The translations under genes and the position numbers were made by a program. The notes under the pieces are model-generated. The model was not told the origin of the DNA. It worked only from the letters and a program-made list of their open reading frames with translations, and did not search any database. Positions 1 through 7,752 of a DNA stretch of 64,000 nt are shown in pieces. Origin of the DNA: a bacterium 1XD21-13 (lineage in GTDB: Bacteria; Bacillota; Clostridia; Lachnospirales; Lachnospiraceae); the NCBI GenBank assembly GCA_009917555.1, contig QZDX01000009.1, positions 1-64,000 of the forward strand, in the 5' to 3' direction. The number at the start of each line of letters is the position of its first letter. Position 1 is the first letter of the stretch.

Positions 1-212
1 AGAAGTAAACTCTACTTATGCAGAGGTAAATGCTACTGTAGTTTGAGAAAGTGGAATTTAAGATTTCATTTTAGGCAGAATAGTTAAAAACAGACTAGAA
101 TATTTACTCCATCACTTTAAACAGCTAGAATTAATTGTAGCAAAAGGAATTCCAAATGCATGCAGACAACAAAAGAAATTTATTAAAACAGAAGTGGAGG
201 TATTTAATAATT
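1..212. other. Intergenic region before the sugar-transport operon
   Basis: No gene is supported here. It is the AT-rich leader of the transporter operon that follows. I see no convincing -35/-10 pair; weak TAGAAT-like hexamers occur near 95-101. The only clear signal is the GTGGAGG ribosome binding site at 194-200, which sets the start of the next gene. The window edge may cut off the real promoter. Confidence 0.5.
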
Positions 213-1292
213 ATGAAAAAAGTACTTGCAGTAATTCTTTCATTGACAATGGCTTGTTCTTTGATGGCCTGTGGCGGCGCTTCTATGGAGGGTGAGACAA
301 CCCCGGCACCGGATACGGAGACAGAAGCTCCGGCTAATGATGCAGAGGATGCGGAACCGGCAGAGAACGCAGGATCTGATGCGGCAGGTGCAACTGAGTG
401 GATATGGCCTTCCAAGGAAGAGCTTCATGTAGGATATTCTCAAGCAGACTTGGCAAGTACCTGGCGTACGGTAGAGAGTGACGATATGCAGAGAGTAGCA
501 GACGAACGTGGATATAAGATCACAATCGTAAATGCAGAGGGCGATACCGAGCAGCAGCTTTCTGATGTGGAATCTTTACTAGCACAGGGATGTAATGTAA
601 TCGTAATCACTGCAGTAGATGGTGACGCAATCCAGCCGGCGCTTGATGCCTGCAAGGAGAAGGGCGTTCCGGTTATTATGAAGGCAAGAGGATCCAATGG
701 AGTTCCGGGTGTTGACTATGTGACATTCTTCTCATCTGACTTTGTGGCAGAGGGTCGTTACGCAGGCGAGTGGATTGCCAAGGCATGTGCCGATAAGGAA
801 ACCATCAAGGTAGCAGAGATTCAGGGAATCCTGGGAGGAACCGATGTGCGTGACCGTTCCGGCGGATTCCATGAAGTAGCAGATAAAGAGGGCAATTTTG
901 ATTTTGTAGTTGAGCAGACAGCAAACTTTTCCCGCACGGAGGCACAGGAAGTTGCAGCCAACGTTTTGCAGTCTACCAACGGAGAGATTGATGCATTCTA
1001 CTGCCATAATGATGAGATGGCTCTTGGAGTATCACTGGCATGCCAGTCCGCAGGACTTAAGATCAACGAGGATGTATATATCGTAGGCGTAGACGGTATG
1101 TATGAAACCTTCGACGCAATCAAGGATGGTACGGTATCCGCAACCATTACTTGTACCCCGAAGTTTGCAGAGCAGGTATTTGATGGAATTGAAGCAGGAA
1201 TCGCTGGCGAGACACTGGAAACCTTCTATGCAATCGAGGACGTTCCGGTAGATGCAACCAATGTAGAAGAGAACTATGATTTGGGCTTCTAA
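213..1292 (+). CDS. Sugar ABC transporter substrate-binding lipoprotein (YtfQ/RbsB-like)
   Basis: Extracellular lipid-anchored receptor of a sugar ABC importer, about 359 residues. An in-frame ATG exists at 156, but the ATG at 213 follows GTGGAGG and begins a lipoprotein signal (MKKVLAVIL, lipobox LMAC with Cys near residue 20), so 213 is chosen. After an acidic, Ala/Pro/Glu-rich linker comes a periplasmic-binding-protein fold. The motifs GYSQADLASTWR and SSDFVAEGRYAGEWIAK resemble YtfQ, the galactofuranose receptor, more than RbsB (recognised from memory). The gene order receptor-ATPase-permease-permease also matches ytfQ-ytfR-ytfT-yjfF. The exact sugar is not shown by sequence. Confidence 0.9.
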   Translation: MKKVLAVILSLTMACSLMACGGASMEGETTPAPDTETEAPANDAEDAEPAENAGSDAAGATEWIWPSKEELHVGYSQADLASTWRTVESDDMQRVADERGYKITIVNAEGDTEQQLSDVESLLAQGCNVIVITAVDGDAIQPALDACKEKGVPVIMKARGSNGVPGVDYVTFFSSDFVAEGRYAGEWIAKACADKETIKVAEIQGILGGTDVRDRSGGFHEVADKEGNFDFVVEQTANFSRTEAQEVAANVLQSTNGEIDAFYCHNDEMALGVSLACQSAGLKINEDVYIVGVDGMYETFDAIKDGTVSATITCTPKFAEQVFDGIEAGIAGETLETFYAIEDVPVDATNVEENYDLGF

Positions 1293-1326
1293 GAGTTGAT
1301 ACATCTCTGATGAGGAAAAATGAATG

Positions 1327-1357
1327 TAAGAGACTGCTGTGCTGCAGCAGTCTCTTA
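1327..1357 (+). terminator. Intercistronic hairpin after the binding-protein gene
   Basis: Left arm 1327-1339 and right arm 1345-1357 are perfectly complementary over 13 bp (TAAGAGACTGCTG with its complement) around a 5-nt loop. No T-run follows, so it is more likely an mRNA-stabilising or partial-attenuation hairpin than a full terminator. Such a hairpin would allow excess receptor over ATPase and permeases. A similar hairpin follows trpX at 26555-26593. Confidence 0.7.
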
Positions 1358-1377
1358 TCGTAAAGAGGAGCTGACGT

Positions 1378-2880
1378 ATGAGCGAAAATATATTGGAAGT
1401 ACGTGGACTGACAAAAGAATTTGCGGGTGTAAGAGCCCTCGATAATATTGAATTTTCTGTCGAAAAGGGTGAAATTCATGCGCTGATGGGAGAGAATGGA
1501 GCAGGAAAGTCAACGCTCATCAAGATATTGACAGGTCTTTACAAAGCAGATAGCGGAAAGATTATCTTTCAGGGTGAGGAGAGAAAATTTACAACGGTAT
1601 TAAGTGCGCAGAAAGCGGGGATCAGTACCATTTATCAGGAATTGAATATGATTCCCTATCTAACCGTAAGTGAAAATATTTTTCTGGGGCATTATCCCTA
1701 CAATAGGACAGGAATTGACTGGAAGAAGATGCATGAGGATGCACAGGCCCTGATCGATGAATTGGGAGTTGATATAGATGTAAAAAAGCCGCTGAATAAT
1801 TACAGCACGGCGAAGCAGCAGATTATTTCGATTATACGTGCTGTAAATTTCAACAGCAGGCTTCTGATTATGGATGAGCCCACATCTTCCCTGGATAGCA
1901 ATGAGGTGGAGATTCTTTTTGGAATCATGGATAAAATGAAAGAAAAGGGCGTATCTATGATTTTTATTTCCCATCGTCTGGACGAGGTCTATAAAAAGTG
2001 TGACCGGATCACGGTTCTAAAGGATGGACGCTATATGGGAACATGGAAGACAGAGGATCTTTCAGAATATGAATTGTTGAAAACAATGCTCGGAAAGAAA
2101 GAGGTAAAGCTTGAGAGAACTCTTCCGATCCGTGATTTCAGTGATAAAGAAGATGTCTTGGAGGTGAAGAATCTTATTCGGGTACCTTACGTAAATAATG
2201 TGAGCTTCCGGATTAAGAAGGGTGAGATCTTAGGACTGGCAGGCCTTCTGGGAGCCGGGCGTACCGAGACAGCTAGAATTATTTTTGGCTGTGATCATCC
2301 GGATTCCGGTGAGATCTATGTGGAAGGAGAACGGGTGAAGATAAAATCTCCGGAGGATGCGATCCATGCAGGTCTGGCGTTCTGTACAGAGAACCGACGT
2401 GAGGAAGGGATTTTTCCGGATGTGACGGTACAGAACAATTTGACCATCTGCTCTTTAGATCAGCTTTCCAAGAATGGTTTTATCAATGCGAAAAAGAGAA
2501 GGCAGCTTTCGGATGATTATATTCAGAAATTGCTGATTAAGACAACCGGCGGAGAGCAGCTGATCAAAAATCTGTCAGGTGGAAACCAGCAGAAGGTGAT
2601 CCTGTCCCGCTGGATGGCAATTCATCCAAAAGTGATTATTCTGGACGAGCCTACCCGTGGAATTGACGTGGGAGCAAAAGCTGAAATTGAGAAATTAATC
2701 CACGATTTTTCGGATAACGGAATCAGCGTGCTCTTTATTTCGTCGGAGATGGCGGAGCTGGTACGCAATTGCGACCGCATTCTGGTGCTCAGAGACGGCA
2801 AAATCATGGGTGAGCTTGCAGGAGAAGAAATTTCCGAGAAAAGCATTATGGAAACCATTGTGACAGGGAAGGAGAAATAA
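1378..2880 (+). CDS. Sugar ABC transporter ATP-binding protein (RbsA/MglA/YtfR type)
   Basis: Cytoplasmic ATPase with two fused ABC domains, 500 residues, the usual length for the family. The first domain has a Walker A GENGAGKST near residue 38 and Walker B LLIMDEPTSSLD. The second has a degenerate P-loop (GLLGAGRTE), as is usual for RbsA-type proteins, then the signature LSGGNQQKVILSRW and Walker B VIILDEPTRGID. AGAGGAGC lies before the ATG. It is followed 3 nt later by the first permease, so these genes are one operon. It powers uptake of the sugar bound by the 213-1292 lipoprotein. Confidence 0.95.
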   Translation: MSENILEVRGLTKEFAGVRALDNIEFSVEKGEIHALMGENGAGKSTLIKILTGLYKADSGKIIFQGEERKFTTVLSAQKAGISTIYQELNMIPYLTVSENIFLGHYPYNRTGIDWKKMHEDAQALIDELGVDIDVKKPLNNYSTAKQQIISIIRAVNFNSRLLIMDEPTSSLDSNEVEILFGIMDKMKEKGVSMIFISHRLDEVYKKCDRITVLKDGRYMGTWKTEDLSEYELLKTMLGKKEVKLERTLPIRDFSDKEDVLEVKNLIRVPYVNNVSFRIKKGEILGLAGLLGAGRTETARIIFGCDHPDSGEIYVEGERVKIKSPEDAIHAGLAFCTENRREEGIFPDVTVQNNLTICSLDQLSKNGFINAKKRRQLSDDYIQKLLIKTTGGEQLIKNLSGGNQQKVILSRWMAIHPKVIILDEPTRGIDVGAKAEIEKLIHDFSDNGISVLFISSEMAELVRNCDRILVLRDGKIMGELAGEEISEKSIMETIVTGKEK

Positions 2881-2883
2881 GCG

Positions 2884-3837
2884 ATGACGAAAAAGAAGGG
2901 CATCACATTGGATTTGGCGTTTTTTAAAAAGAACATTGCTCTGATTTTATTTCTGGCATTGCTGATTTTTAACATCATAGCCACAAATAATTTTCTGAGC
3001 TGGATTACCTTTAATAATTTTTTTAAACAAGTATCAAGAGTATGCCTTGTATCTCTGGGAATGTCGCTTGTGATCGCCACAGGTGGTATTGATATTTCGG
3101 TAGGTTCGGCTATGGCGCTTGGCTCTGTGCTTGCGGCACTGGGGATTGTGCACGAGTCTCCTCTTCTGATCCTGTTTTCCGTGATTTTGGTAATCGGATT
3201 CGGCTGTCTGGCGGGAGTGGCGGTTTCCAAATTCGCGATTCTACCCATGGTAGCCACACTGGCGCTCCGATATGTCATGCGCGGAATGGCAAAGGGGATC
3301 AGCGGTGCGGCCAATGTAACCTATACGGCTCCGAAACTGACGGCATTCTTTACCCAACCGGTTGTGGGACGTATTCCGGTTCATTTCTTCATCCTTGTAA
3401 TTGCTGTTGTAGTCGTATATGTTCTAGTTAATAAAATGAAGCTGGGCGCAAGGATAGAGGCTTACGGAAATAATCCGGTTGCTGCAAGGAACTGTGGAAT
3501 TAATACAGTAAAAATCGTTATTTTTTGCTATGCGGTTACGGGAGCCCTTTCTTGGGCGGCAGGAATGCTGGAGGCAGTTGTGGTATCCAGCGCACATCCG
3601 TCCACCATTGGAATGGATATGGAAATTGACGCCATTGCAGCGACTTTGATTGGTGGAACCCCCATTGACGGTGGATATCCCAACATCATCGGAACCACCT
3701 GCGGCGCGTTTCTGCTTCAGCTGATTTCCATGATGTGTAATATGAATAATGTATCTTATCCGGTAACCTTGATGTTGAAAGCTGGCATTGTTCTGGCTGC
3801 TCTTTATTTCCATGGAATTGGAAAACGTTCACGTTAA
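2884..3837 (+). CDS. Sugar ABC transporter permease (YtfT/RbsC-like)
   Basis: Integral membrane permease, 317 residues, of the BPD_transp_2 family. It shows repeated hydrophobic segments and the family motif IATGGIDISVGSAMALGSV near residues 60-78, followed later by AATLIGGTPIDGG, matching the conserved GG loop. It starts 3 nt after the ATPase and is followed by a second, different permease, so the pair probably forms a heterodimeric channel. Ribosome binding is by the GGAGAAATAAGCG just upstream. Confidence 0.93.
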   Translation: MTKKKGITLDLAFFKKNIALILFLALLIFNIIATNNFLSWITFNNFFKQVSRVCLVSLGMSLVIATGGIDISVGSAMALGSVLAALGIVHESPLLILFSVILVIGFGCLAGVAVSKFAILPMVATLALRYVMRGMAKGISGAANVTYTAPKLTAFFTQPVVGRIPVHFFILVIAVVVVYVLVNKMKLGARIEAYGNNPVAARNCGINTVKIVIFCYAVTGALSWAAGMLEAVVVSSAHPSTIGMDMEIDAIAATLIGGTPIDGGYPNIIGTTCGAFLLQLISMMCNMNNVSYPVTLMLKAGIVLAALYFHGIGKRSR

Positions 3838-3848
3838 GGAGGAAGAAC

Positions 3849-4808
3849 ATGAATAAGATAAAATCATTTTTCAGCAATAATATAGCTTTGGTAGGCCTAT
3901 TGATTGTACTGCTTGTGGGTGTATGCGTACAGAGGACCTTTGTATCACCGGAAAACCTCTGTAATCTTCTCAGATCTGCCAGTCTAATGGGATTCATTGG
4001 AATTGGAATGACTTTTGTGGTACTCTGTGGTTCTATTGACTTAAGCGTGGCGTCAGTATTTGCTCTGTCCGGATACCTGATGCTGAATCTTTCACAGTAC
4101 AATATTGTTCTGGCGCTGCTTGTACCGCTTTTGGCAGGTGCAGTAGTGGGATTTGTAAATGGTGTTCTGGTTGAAAAGCTCTCGATTCCTGCGTTTATTG
4201 CCACGTTGGCGACGCAGATGTTTATTCGGGGATTGGTGCAGATGCTCTGCAGCCAGGAAACCTATAAGGTTGAATCCGTGCCGGTGCCGATTTTGGCATT
4301 GGGACGTCTGACCTTTGGAAGGATTCTACCACTACCATTAATTCTATTTGTAACGGCCACTTTGATTGTTGCCTTTATATTGAATCGGCGTTTTATCGGG
4401 CGGTCCATGTATATTGTGGGCGGAAATCTGGAAGCGGCGAATATGATGGGCGTAAGTGTACCGAGGACCATGATTAGTGCTCATGTACTATGCAGTGTCT
4501 TGACATGCATCGGTGGAATGATTTATACTTCTCGTGTAGGAGTCGCTTCACCACTGGCGGGAACTGGATATGAGATGTATGCTATTGCGGCAGTTGTTCT
4601 GGGTGGCGCTAAGCTGACTGGCGGAGTGGGAAAGGTGTCAGGGACCTTTATTGGTACACTGATTATGTCTTCATTCTCCAATATATTCAGTATGCAAAAC
4701 ATCCTAAGTGCCGTGTGGTCTGATGTGGTTGTGGGGTCTGTGCTTCTGATTGTAATTATGGTACAAGCAGTGGTAACACTTTACAGCAAGGGAAAGAAAG
4801 AGGCATAG
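3849..4808 (+). CDS. Second sugar ABC transporter permease (YjfF-like)
   Basis: Integral membrane permease, 319 residues, paralogous to the preceding one. The motif VLCGSIDLSVASVFALSGY and the later AAVVLGGAKLTGGVG are the family hallmarks. AAGGAGGAAGAAC lies before the ATG. Two permeases with one fused ATPase and one receptor is the arrangement of the YtfQRT-YjfF furanose transporter, which supports a heterodimeric pore. The substrate remains open. Confidence 0.92.
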   Translation: MNKIKSFFSNNIALVGLLIVLLVGVCVQRTFVSPENLCNLLRSASLMGFIGIGMTFVVLCGSIDLSVASVFALSGYLMLNLSQYNIVLALLVPLLAGAVVGFVNGVLVEKLSIPAFIATLATQMFIRGLVQMLCSQETYKVESVPVPILALGRLTFGRILPLPLILFVTATLIVAFILNRRFIGRSMYIVGGNLEAANMMGVSVPRTMISAHVLCSVLTCIGGMIYTSRVGVASPLAGTGYEMYAIAAVVLGGAKLTGGVGKVSGTFIGTLIMSSFSNIFSMQNILSAVWSDVVVGSVLLIVIMVQAVVTLYSKGKKEA

Positions 4809-4809
4809 T

Positions 4810-4884
4810 ATGGGATGTTTGGACGGCGGCTGTGTACAGATACGGATGCCGGAAAAAATATATGAGGAAGCGATTTTATTATGA
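4810..4884 (+). CDS. Possible 24-residue ORF coupled to the HD gene
   Basis: A small ORF starts 1 nt after the permease stop, preceded by AAAGAGGC, and encodes 24 residues beginning MGCLDGGCVQIR, with two cysteines. Its TGA stop overlaps the ATG of the HD gene in an ATGA, the pattern of translational coupling. It could be a tiny protein, a coupling leader or chance. No family is recognised and no hydrophobic segment is present. Confidence 0.3.
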   Translation: MGCLDGGCVQIRMPEKIYEEAILL

Positions 4885-5378
4885 ATGAAGTAAGACAGAC
4901 AAAGCTTTTGGAAGCTATGATAGAATTTGATGGAGGCAGCCCTCTACGGATTCAACATTTTTTAAAGGTTTGGAGCTTTGCCCGACAGATCGGGAAGATG
5001 GAAGGGCTGGATCTTAAGACTCAGGAGATTCTGGAGACAGCGGCTATTGTGCATGATATTGGGATCAGGGTGTCTTTGGAAAAGTTTGGTGATTGCGTTG
5101 GAAAGCATCAGGAGATGGAGGGGCCGGCTCTGGCAGAAGAGATGCTGACAAGGTTGGGATATGAGAAGGATGTAGTAGAACGTGTCTCTTGGTTGGTTGG
5201 CCATCACCATACTTACAGTAATGTGGAAGAACTGGATCACCGGATTCTCTTGGAGGCGGATTTTTTAGTAAATTCCTACGAGAGCAATGAAAGTATAGAG
5301 GCCATACATGCATTTATGCGCAATGTGTTTCGGACACCCTCCGGTATTCGGCTTTTGAAATTGCAGTACGGATTGTAG
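4881..5378 (+). CDS. HD-domain metal-dependent phosphohydrolase
   Basis: Cytoplasmic protein of 165 residues with an HD phosphohydrolase core: the VHDIG motif near residue 58, with His residues in the following KHQEMEG and VGHHHTYSN motifs that complete the metal site. HD proteins of this size hydrolyse phosphomonoesters of small molecules or nucleotides; the substrate cannot be read from sequence. It sits immediately after the sugar permease, probably in the same transcript, and is followed by a terminator. It may act on a phosphorylated product of the imported sugar, but that is inference. Confidence 0.8.
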   Translation: MNEVRQTKLLEAMIEFDGGSPLRIQHFLKVWSFARQIGKMEGLDLKTQEILETAAIVHDIGIRVSLEKFGDCVGKHQEMEGPALAEEMLTRLGYEKDVVERVSWLVGHHHTYSNVEELDHRILLEADFLVNSYESNESIEAIHAFMRNVFRTPSGIRLLKLQYGL

Positions 5379-5408
5379 AAGAATTAGTGCAGCAATGTAC
5401 GAGGTACA

Positions 5409-5465
5409 ACAACTCTTCTGGTCATATTCTGAAAATGGCTTGAAGGGTTGTTTTTCTTTTCTGAT
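5409..5465 (+). terminator. Rho-independent terminator after the HD gene
   Basis: ACAACTCTTC at 5409-5418 pairs with GAAGGGTTGT at 5442-5451 (one G-U pair), followed by TTTTCTTTTCT. It closes the sugar transporter/HD transcript. Confidence 0.75.
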
Positions 5466-5511
5466 TCATGTAAAATAAAAAATGCTAAATGACACCGAAG
5501 GAGGAAACATC

Positions 5512-6501
5512 ATGAGCAACTATTTTATTCAAACATATACCTGGAACCCTTGGCACAATCTTGCCGTTGAAAAATACCTTTCCACGCAGATAAAAAAAGG
5601 AGATGTGATTCTTTACCTATGGCAGAATGAACGTACCGTAGTAATAGGAAGAAACCAAAACGCGATCCGGGAATGCCGGGCACAGCTTCTGGAGGAAGAG
5701 GGAGGCTTTTTAGCCAGAAGAACTACCGGAGGCGGAGCCGTATATCATGACTTGGGAAATCTTTGCTTTACTTTTCTGGCATCTCCTGAGGTTTATGATT
5801 TGGACAAGCAGCTTCAGGTAATACAGGCGGCCTGCCGAAAGTTTGGTGTGGAAACAAAGTTTTCCGGAAGGAATGATATTATTACAGAGGATGGTTTCAA
5901 GTTTTCTGGCAATGCATTTTCCAAAACCTCTCAATGCAGCATTCAACATGGAACTCTTATGGTTCATGTAGATGTGTCCCAGCTTGGACGATATTTGACC
6001 CCCTCCAAGGATAAGATGAAGGCAAAGGGCGTAAAGTCTGTGCAATCGAGAGTGTGCAATTTGAAGGATTTGAATCCTGAGGTTACTACAGATGCTATGC
6101 GTCAGGCATTGAAAGAGAGCTTTGAAGAGCTGTACGGAAGCTTTGAGGAATTGGATACAAATATACTGGATAATCCTCAGGTAAAGGAGACTTACGATCT
6201 GTACTCCTCGTGGGAATGGAAGTTTGGAAAATCTCCAGAGTGTGAAACCAGTTACAGTAAACGCTTTGACTGGGGAGAGGTGGAGGTTTACCTGAAGCTG
6301 AATGCCATGCATATCAGTGAAGCCATGGTTTTCTCTGATATGCTAGATGTAGAGTTTCCTAGCCTCATAGAGCAGCTTTTGACTGGAAAGCGCTATGATA
6401 TGGCGGATATTAATTTAGAGCAAGATCTGTCCGATTACACAGAGGAGCAAAGAGAAAAGCTTAGTGAAGTAGTTAAATGGCTGGCAAATCTTCGGGATTA
6501 A
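5512..6501 (+). CDS. lplA: Lipoate-protein ligase A
   Basis: Cytoplasmic enzyme that activates lipoate with ATP and attaches it to lipoyl domains (2-oxoacid dehydrogenase E2 or GcvH), 329 residues. The BPL/LplA fold is shown by VVIGRNQNAIREC, then RRTTGGGAVYHDLGNLCFTF, the lipoyl-adenylate loop, and GRNDI/KFSGNAF. A C-terminal accessory domain is present, so this is the full-length ligase. An ATG at 5482 is in frame, but the ATG at 5512 follows GAAGGAGG at a good distance and begins MSNYFIQTYTWNPW, the usual N-terminus. It appears to be a stand-alone gene. Confidence 0.92.
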   Translation: MSNYFIQTYTWNPWHNLAVEKYLSTQIKKGDVILYLWQNERTVVIGRNQNAIRECRAQLLEEEGGFLARRTTGGGAVYHDLGNLCFTFLASPEVYDLDKQLQVIQAACRKFGVETKFSGRNDIITEDGFKFSGNAFSKTSQCSIQHGTLMVHVDVSQLGRYLTPSKDKMKAKGVKSVQSRVCNLKDLNPEVTTDAMRQALKESFEELYGSFEELDTNILDNPQVKETYDLYSSWEWKFGKSPECETSYSKRFDWGEVEVYLKLNAMHISEAMVFSDMLDVEFPSLIEQLLTGKRYDMADINLEQDLSDYTEEQREKLSEVVKWLANLRD

Positions 6502-6553
6502 AGATAGAAGCCCTTAAGAAATGCTTAAATTTCCGCATCCCTAAAAAAAACGC

Positions 6554-6582
6554 TTTTCTTTTTAGAAATTTTTGTATATAAT
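6554..6582 (+). promoter_or_regulatory. Probable sigma-A promoter for the mreB transcript
   Basis: A consensus -10 TATAAT lies at 6577-6582 in an AT-rich stretch, with a poor -35 (TTTTCT, 6554-6559) 17 bp upstream. A leader of about 120 nt separates it from the MreB start. Confidence 0.45.
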
Positions 6583-6706
6583 ATAGGTTACGCAAGAGCG
6601 ACCTTTTTCCATAAAAATATGGGACAGGTTGGAAAAAGTGAATAACAGTTGATAATTCGGAAAAGAATGAAACATAGAGAGAAAAGAACGAAAGGGGATA
6701 TGGTAG

Positions 6707-7699
6707 ATGGCTGGAACAGATATTGGAATCGATTTAGGTACTGCAAGCATGCTTGTGTTTATAAATGGAAAGGGTGTAGTGTTAAAGGAGCCTTCTGTAG
6801 TAGCATTTGATAGAGATACGAATAAGATTCGTGCTATTGGTGAGGAGGCACGTTTGATGTTGGGAAGAACGCCTGGCAATATTGTGGCGGTTCGTCCTCT
6901 GCGCCAGGGTGTTATTTCTGATTACACTGTAACTGAGAAGATGCTCAAGTACTTCATCCAAAAGGCTATGGGTAAGAAAACATTCCGTAAGCCCAGAATT
7001 GCTGTTTGTGTACCAAGTGGAGTAACAGAAGTTGAGAAGAAGGCGGTTGAGGATGCCACTTACCAGGCAGGGGCCAGAGAGGTTCTGATTATAGAGGAGC
7101 CGATTGCGGCAGCTATTGGAGCCGGTATTGATATTTCCAGACCATGTGGCAATATGATTGTGGATATCGGCGGTGGCACCAGTGATATTGCGGTGATTTC
7201 GCTGGGAGGCACCGTGGTCAGCACATCTGTTAAGGTGGCTGGTGATGACTTTGATGAAGCCATTGTCCGTTATATGCGTAAAAAGCATAATCTGCTCATT
7301 GGAGAGCGGACGGCGGAGGATATCAAGATAAAGGTAGGAACCTGCTTCCCGCGGGCAGAGGTGGACACGATGAATGTCCGGGGCCGTAATCTGGTTACAG
7401 GACTTCCCAAGACCGTGGAGGTAACGTCCGAGGATACGGAGGAAGCGCTGCGTGAGACAACCATGCAGATAGTGGAGGCGGTACACAGCGTACTGGAGAA
7501 GACGCCACCTGAGCTGGCGGCAGATATTGCGGATCGGGGAATTGTTCTTACTGGCGGCGGAGCGCTGCTGCGGGGCTTAGAGGAGCTTCTGGAGGAGAAA
7601 ACCGGCATTAACACCATGACAGCCGAGGATTCCATGAAATGTGTGGCAATCGGCACCGGCAAGTTTGTGGAATTTATGTCAGGAAAAAGGGACGAATAG
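6707..7699 (+). CDS. mreB: MreB/Mbl family rod-shape actin homologue
   Basis: Cytoskeletal ATPase that polymerises under the membrane and directs lateral peptidoglycan synthesis, 330 residues. Actin-fold motifs: phosphate-1 DIGIDLGTASMLVF at the N-terminus, phosphate-2 VDIGGGTSDIAVIS near residue 148, and adenosine LTGGGALLRGLEELL near residue 283. AAAGGGGATATGGTAG precedes the ATG. MreB, Mbl and MreBH cannot be told apart from this sequence alone; no mreC/mreD follows, which would fit an Mbl-like second copy. The recD2 gene follows downstream. Confidence 0.9.
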   Translation: MAGTDIGIDLGTASMLVFINGKGVVLKEPSVVAFDRDTNKIRAIGEEARLMLGRTPGNIVAVRPLRQGVISDYTVTEKMLKYFIQKAMGKKTFRKPRIAVCVPSGVTEVEKKAVEDATYQAGAREVLIIEEPIAAAIGAGIDISRPCGNMIVDIGGGTSDIAVISLGGTVVSTSVKVAGDDFDEAIVRYMRKKHNLLIGERTAEDIKIKVGTCFPRAEVDTMNVRGRNLVTGLPKTVEVTSEDTEEALRETTMQIVEAVHSVLEKTPPELAADIADRGIVLTGGGALLRGLEELLEEKTGINTMTAEDSMKCVAIGTGKFVEFMSGKRDE

Positions 7700-7752
7700 G
7701 AAAAAGAGGGGGCATGGCGGTGCAGTCCGTCCTGCCCCTTTTTAGGAGTTAT

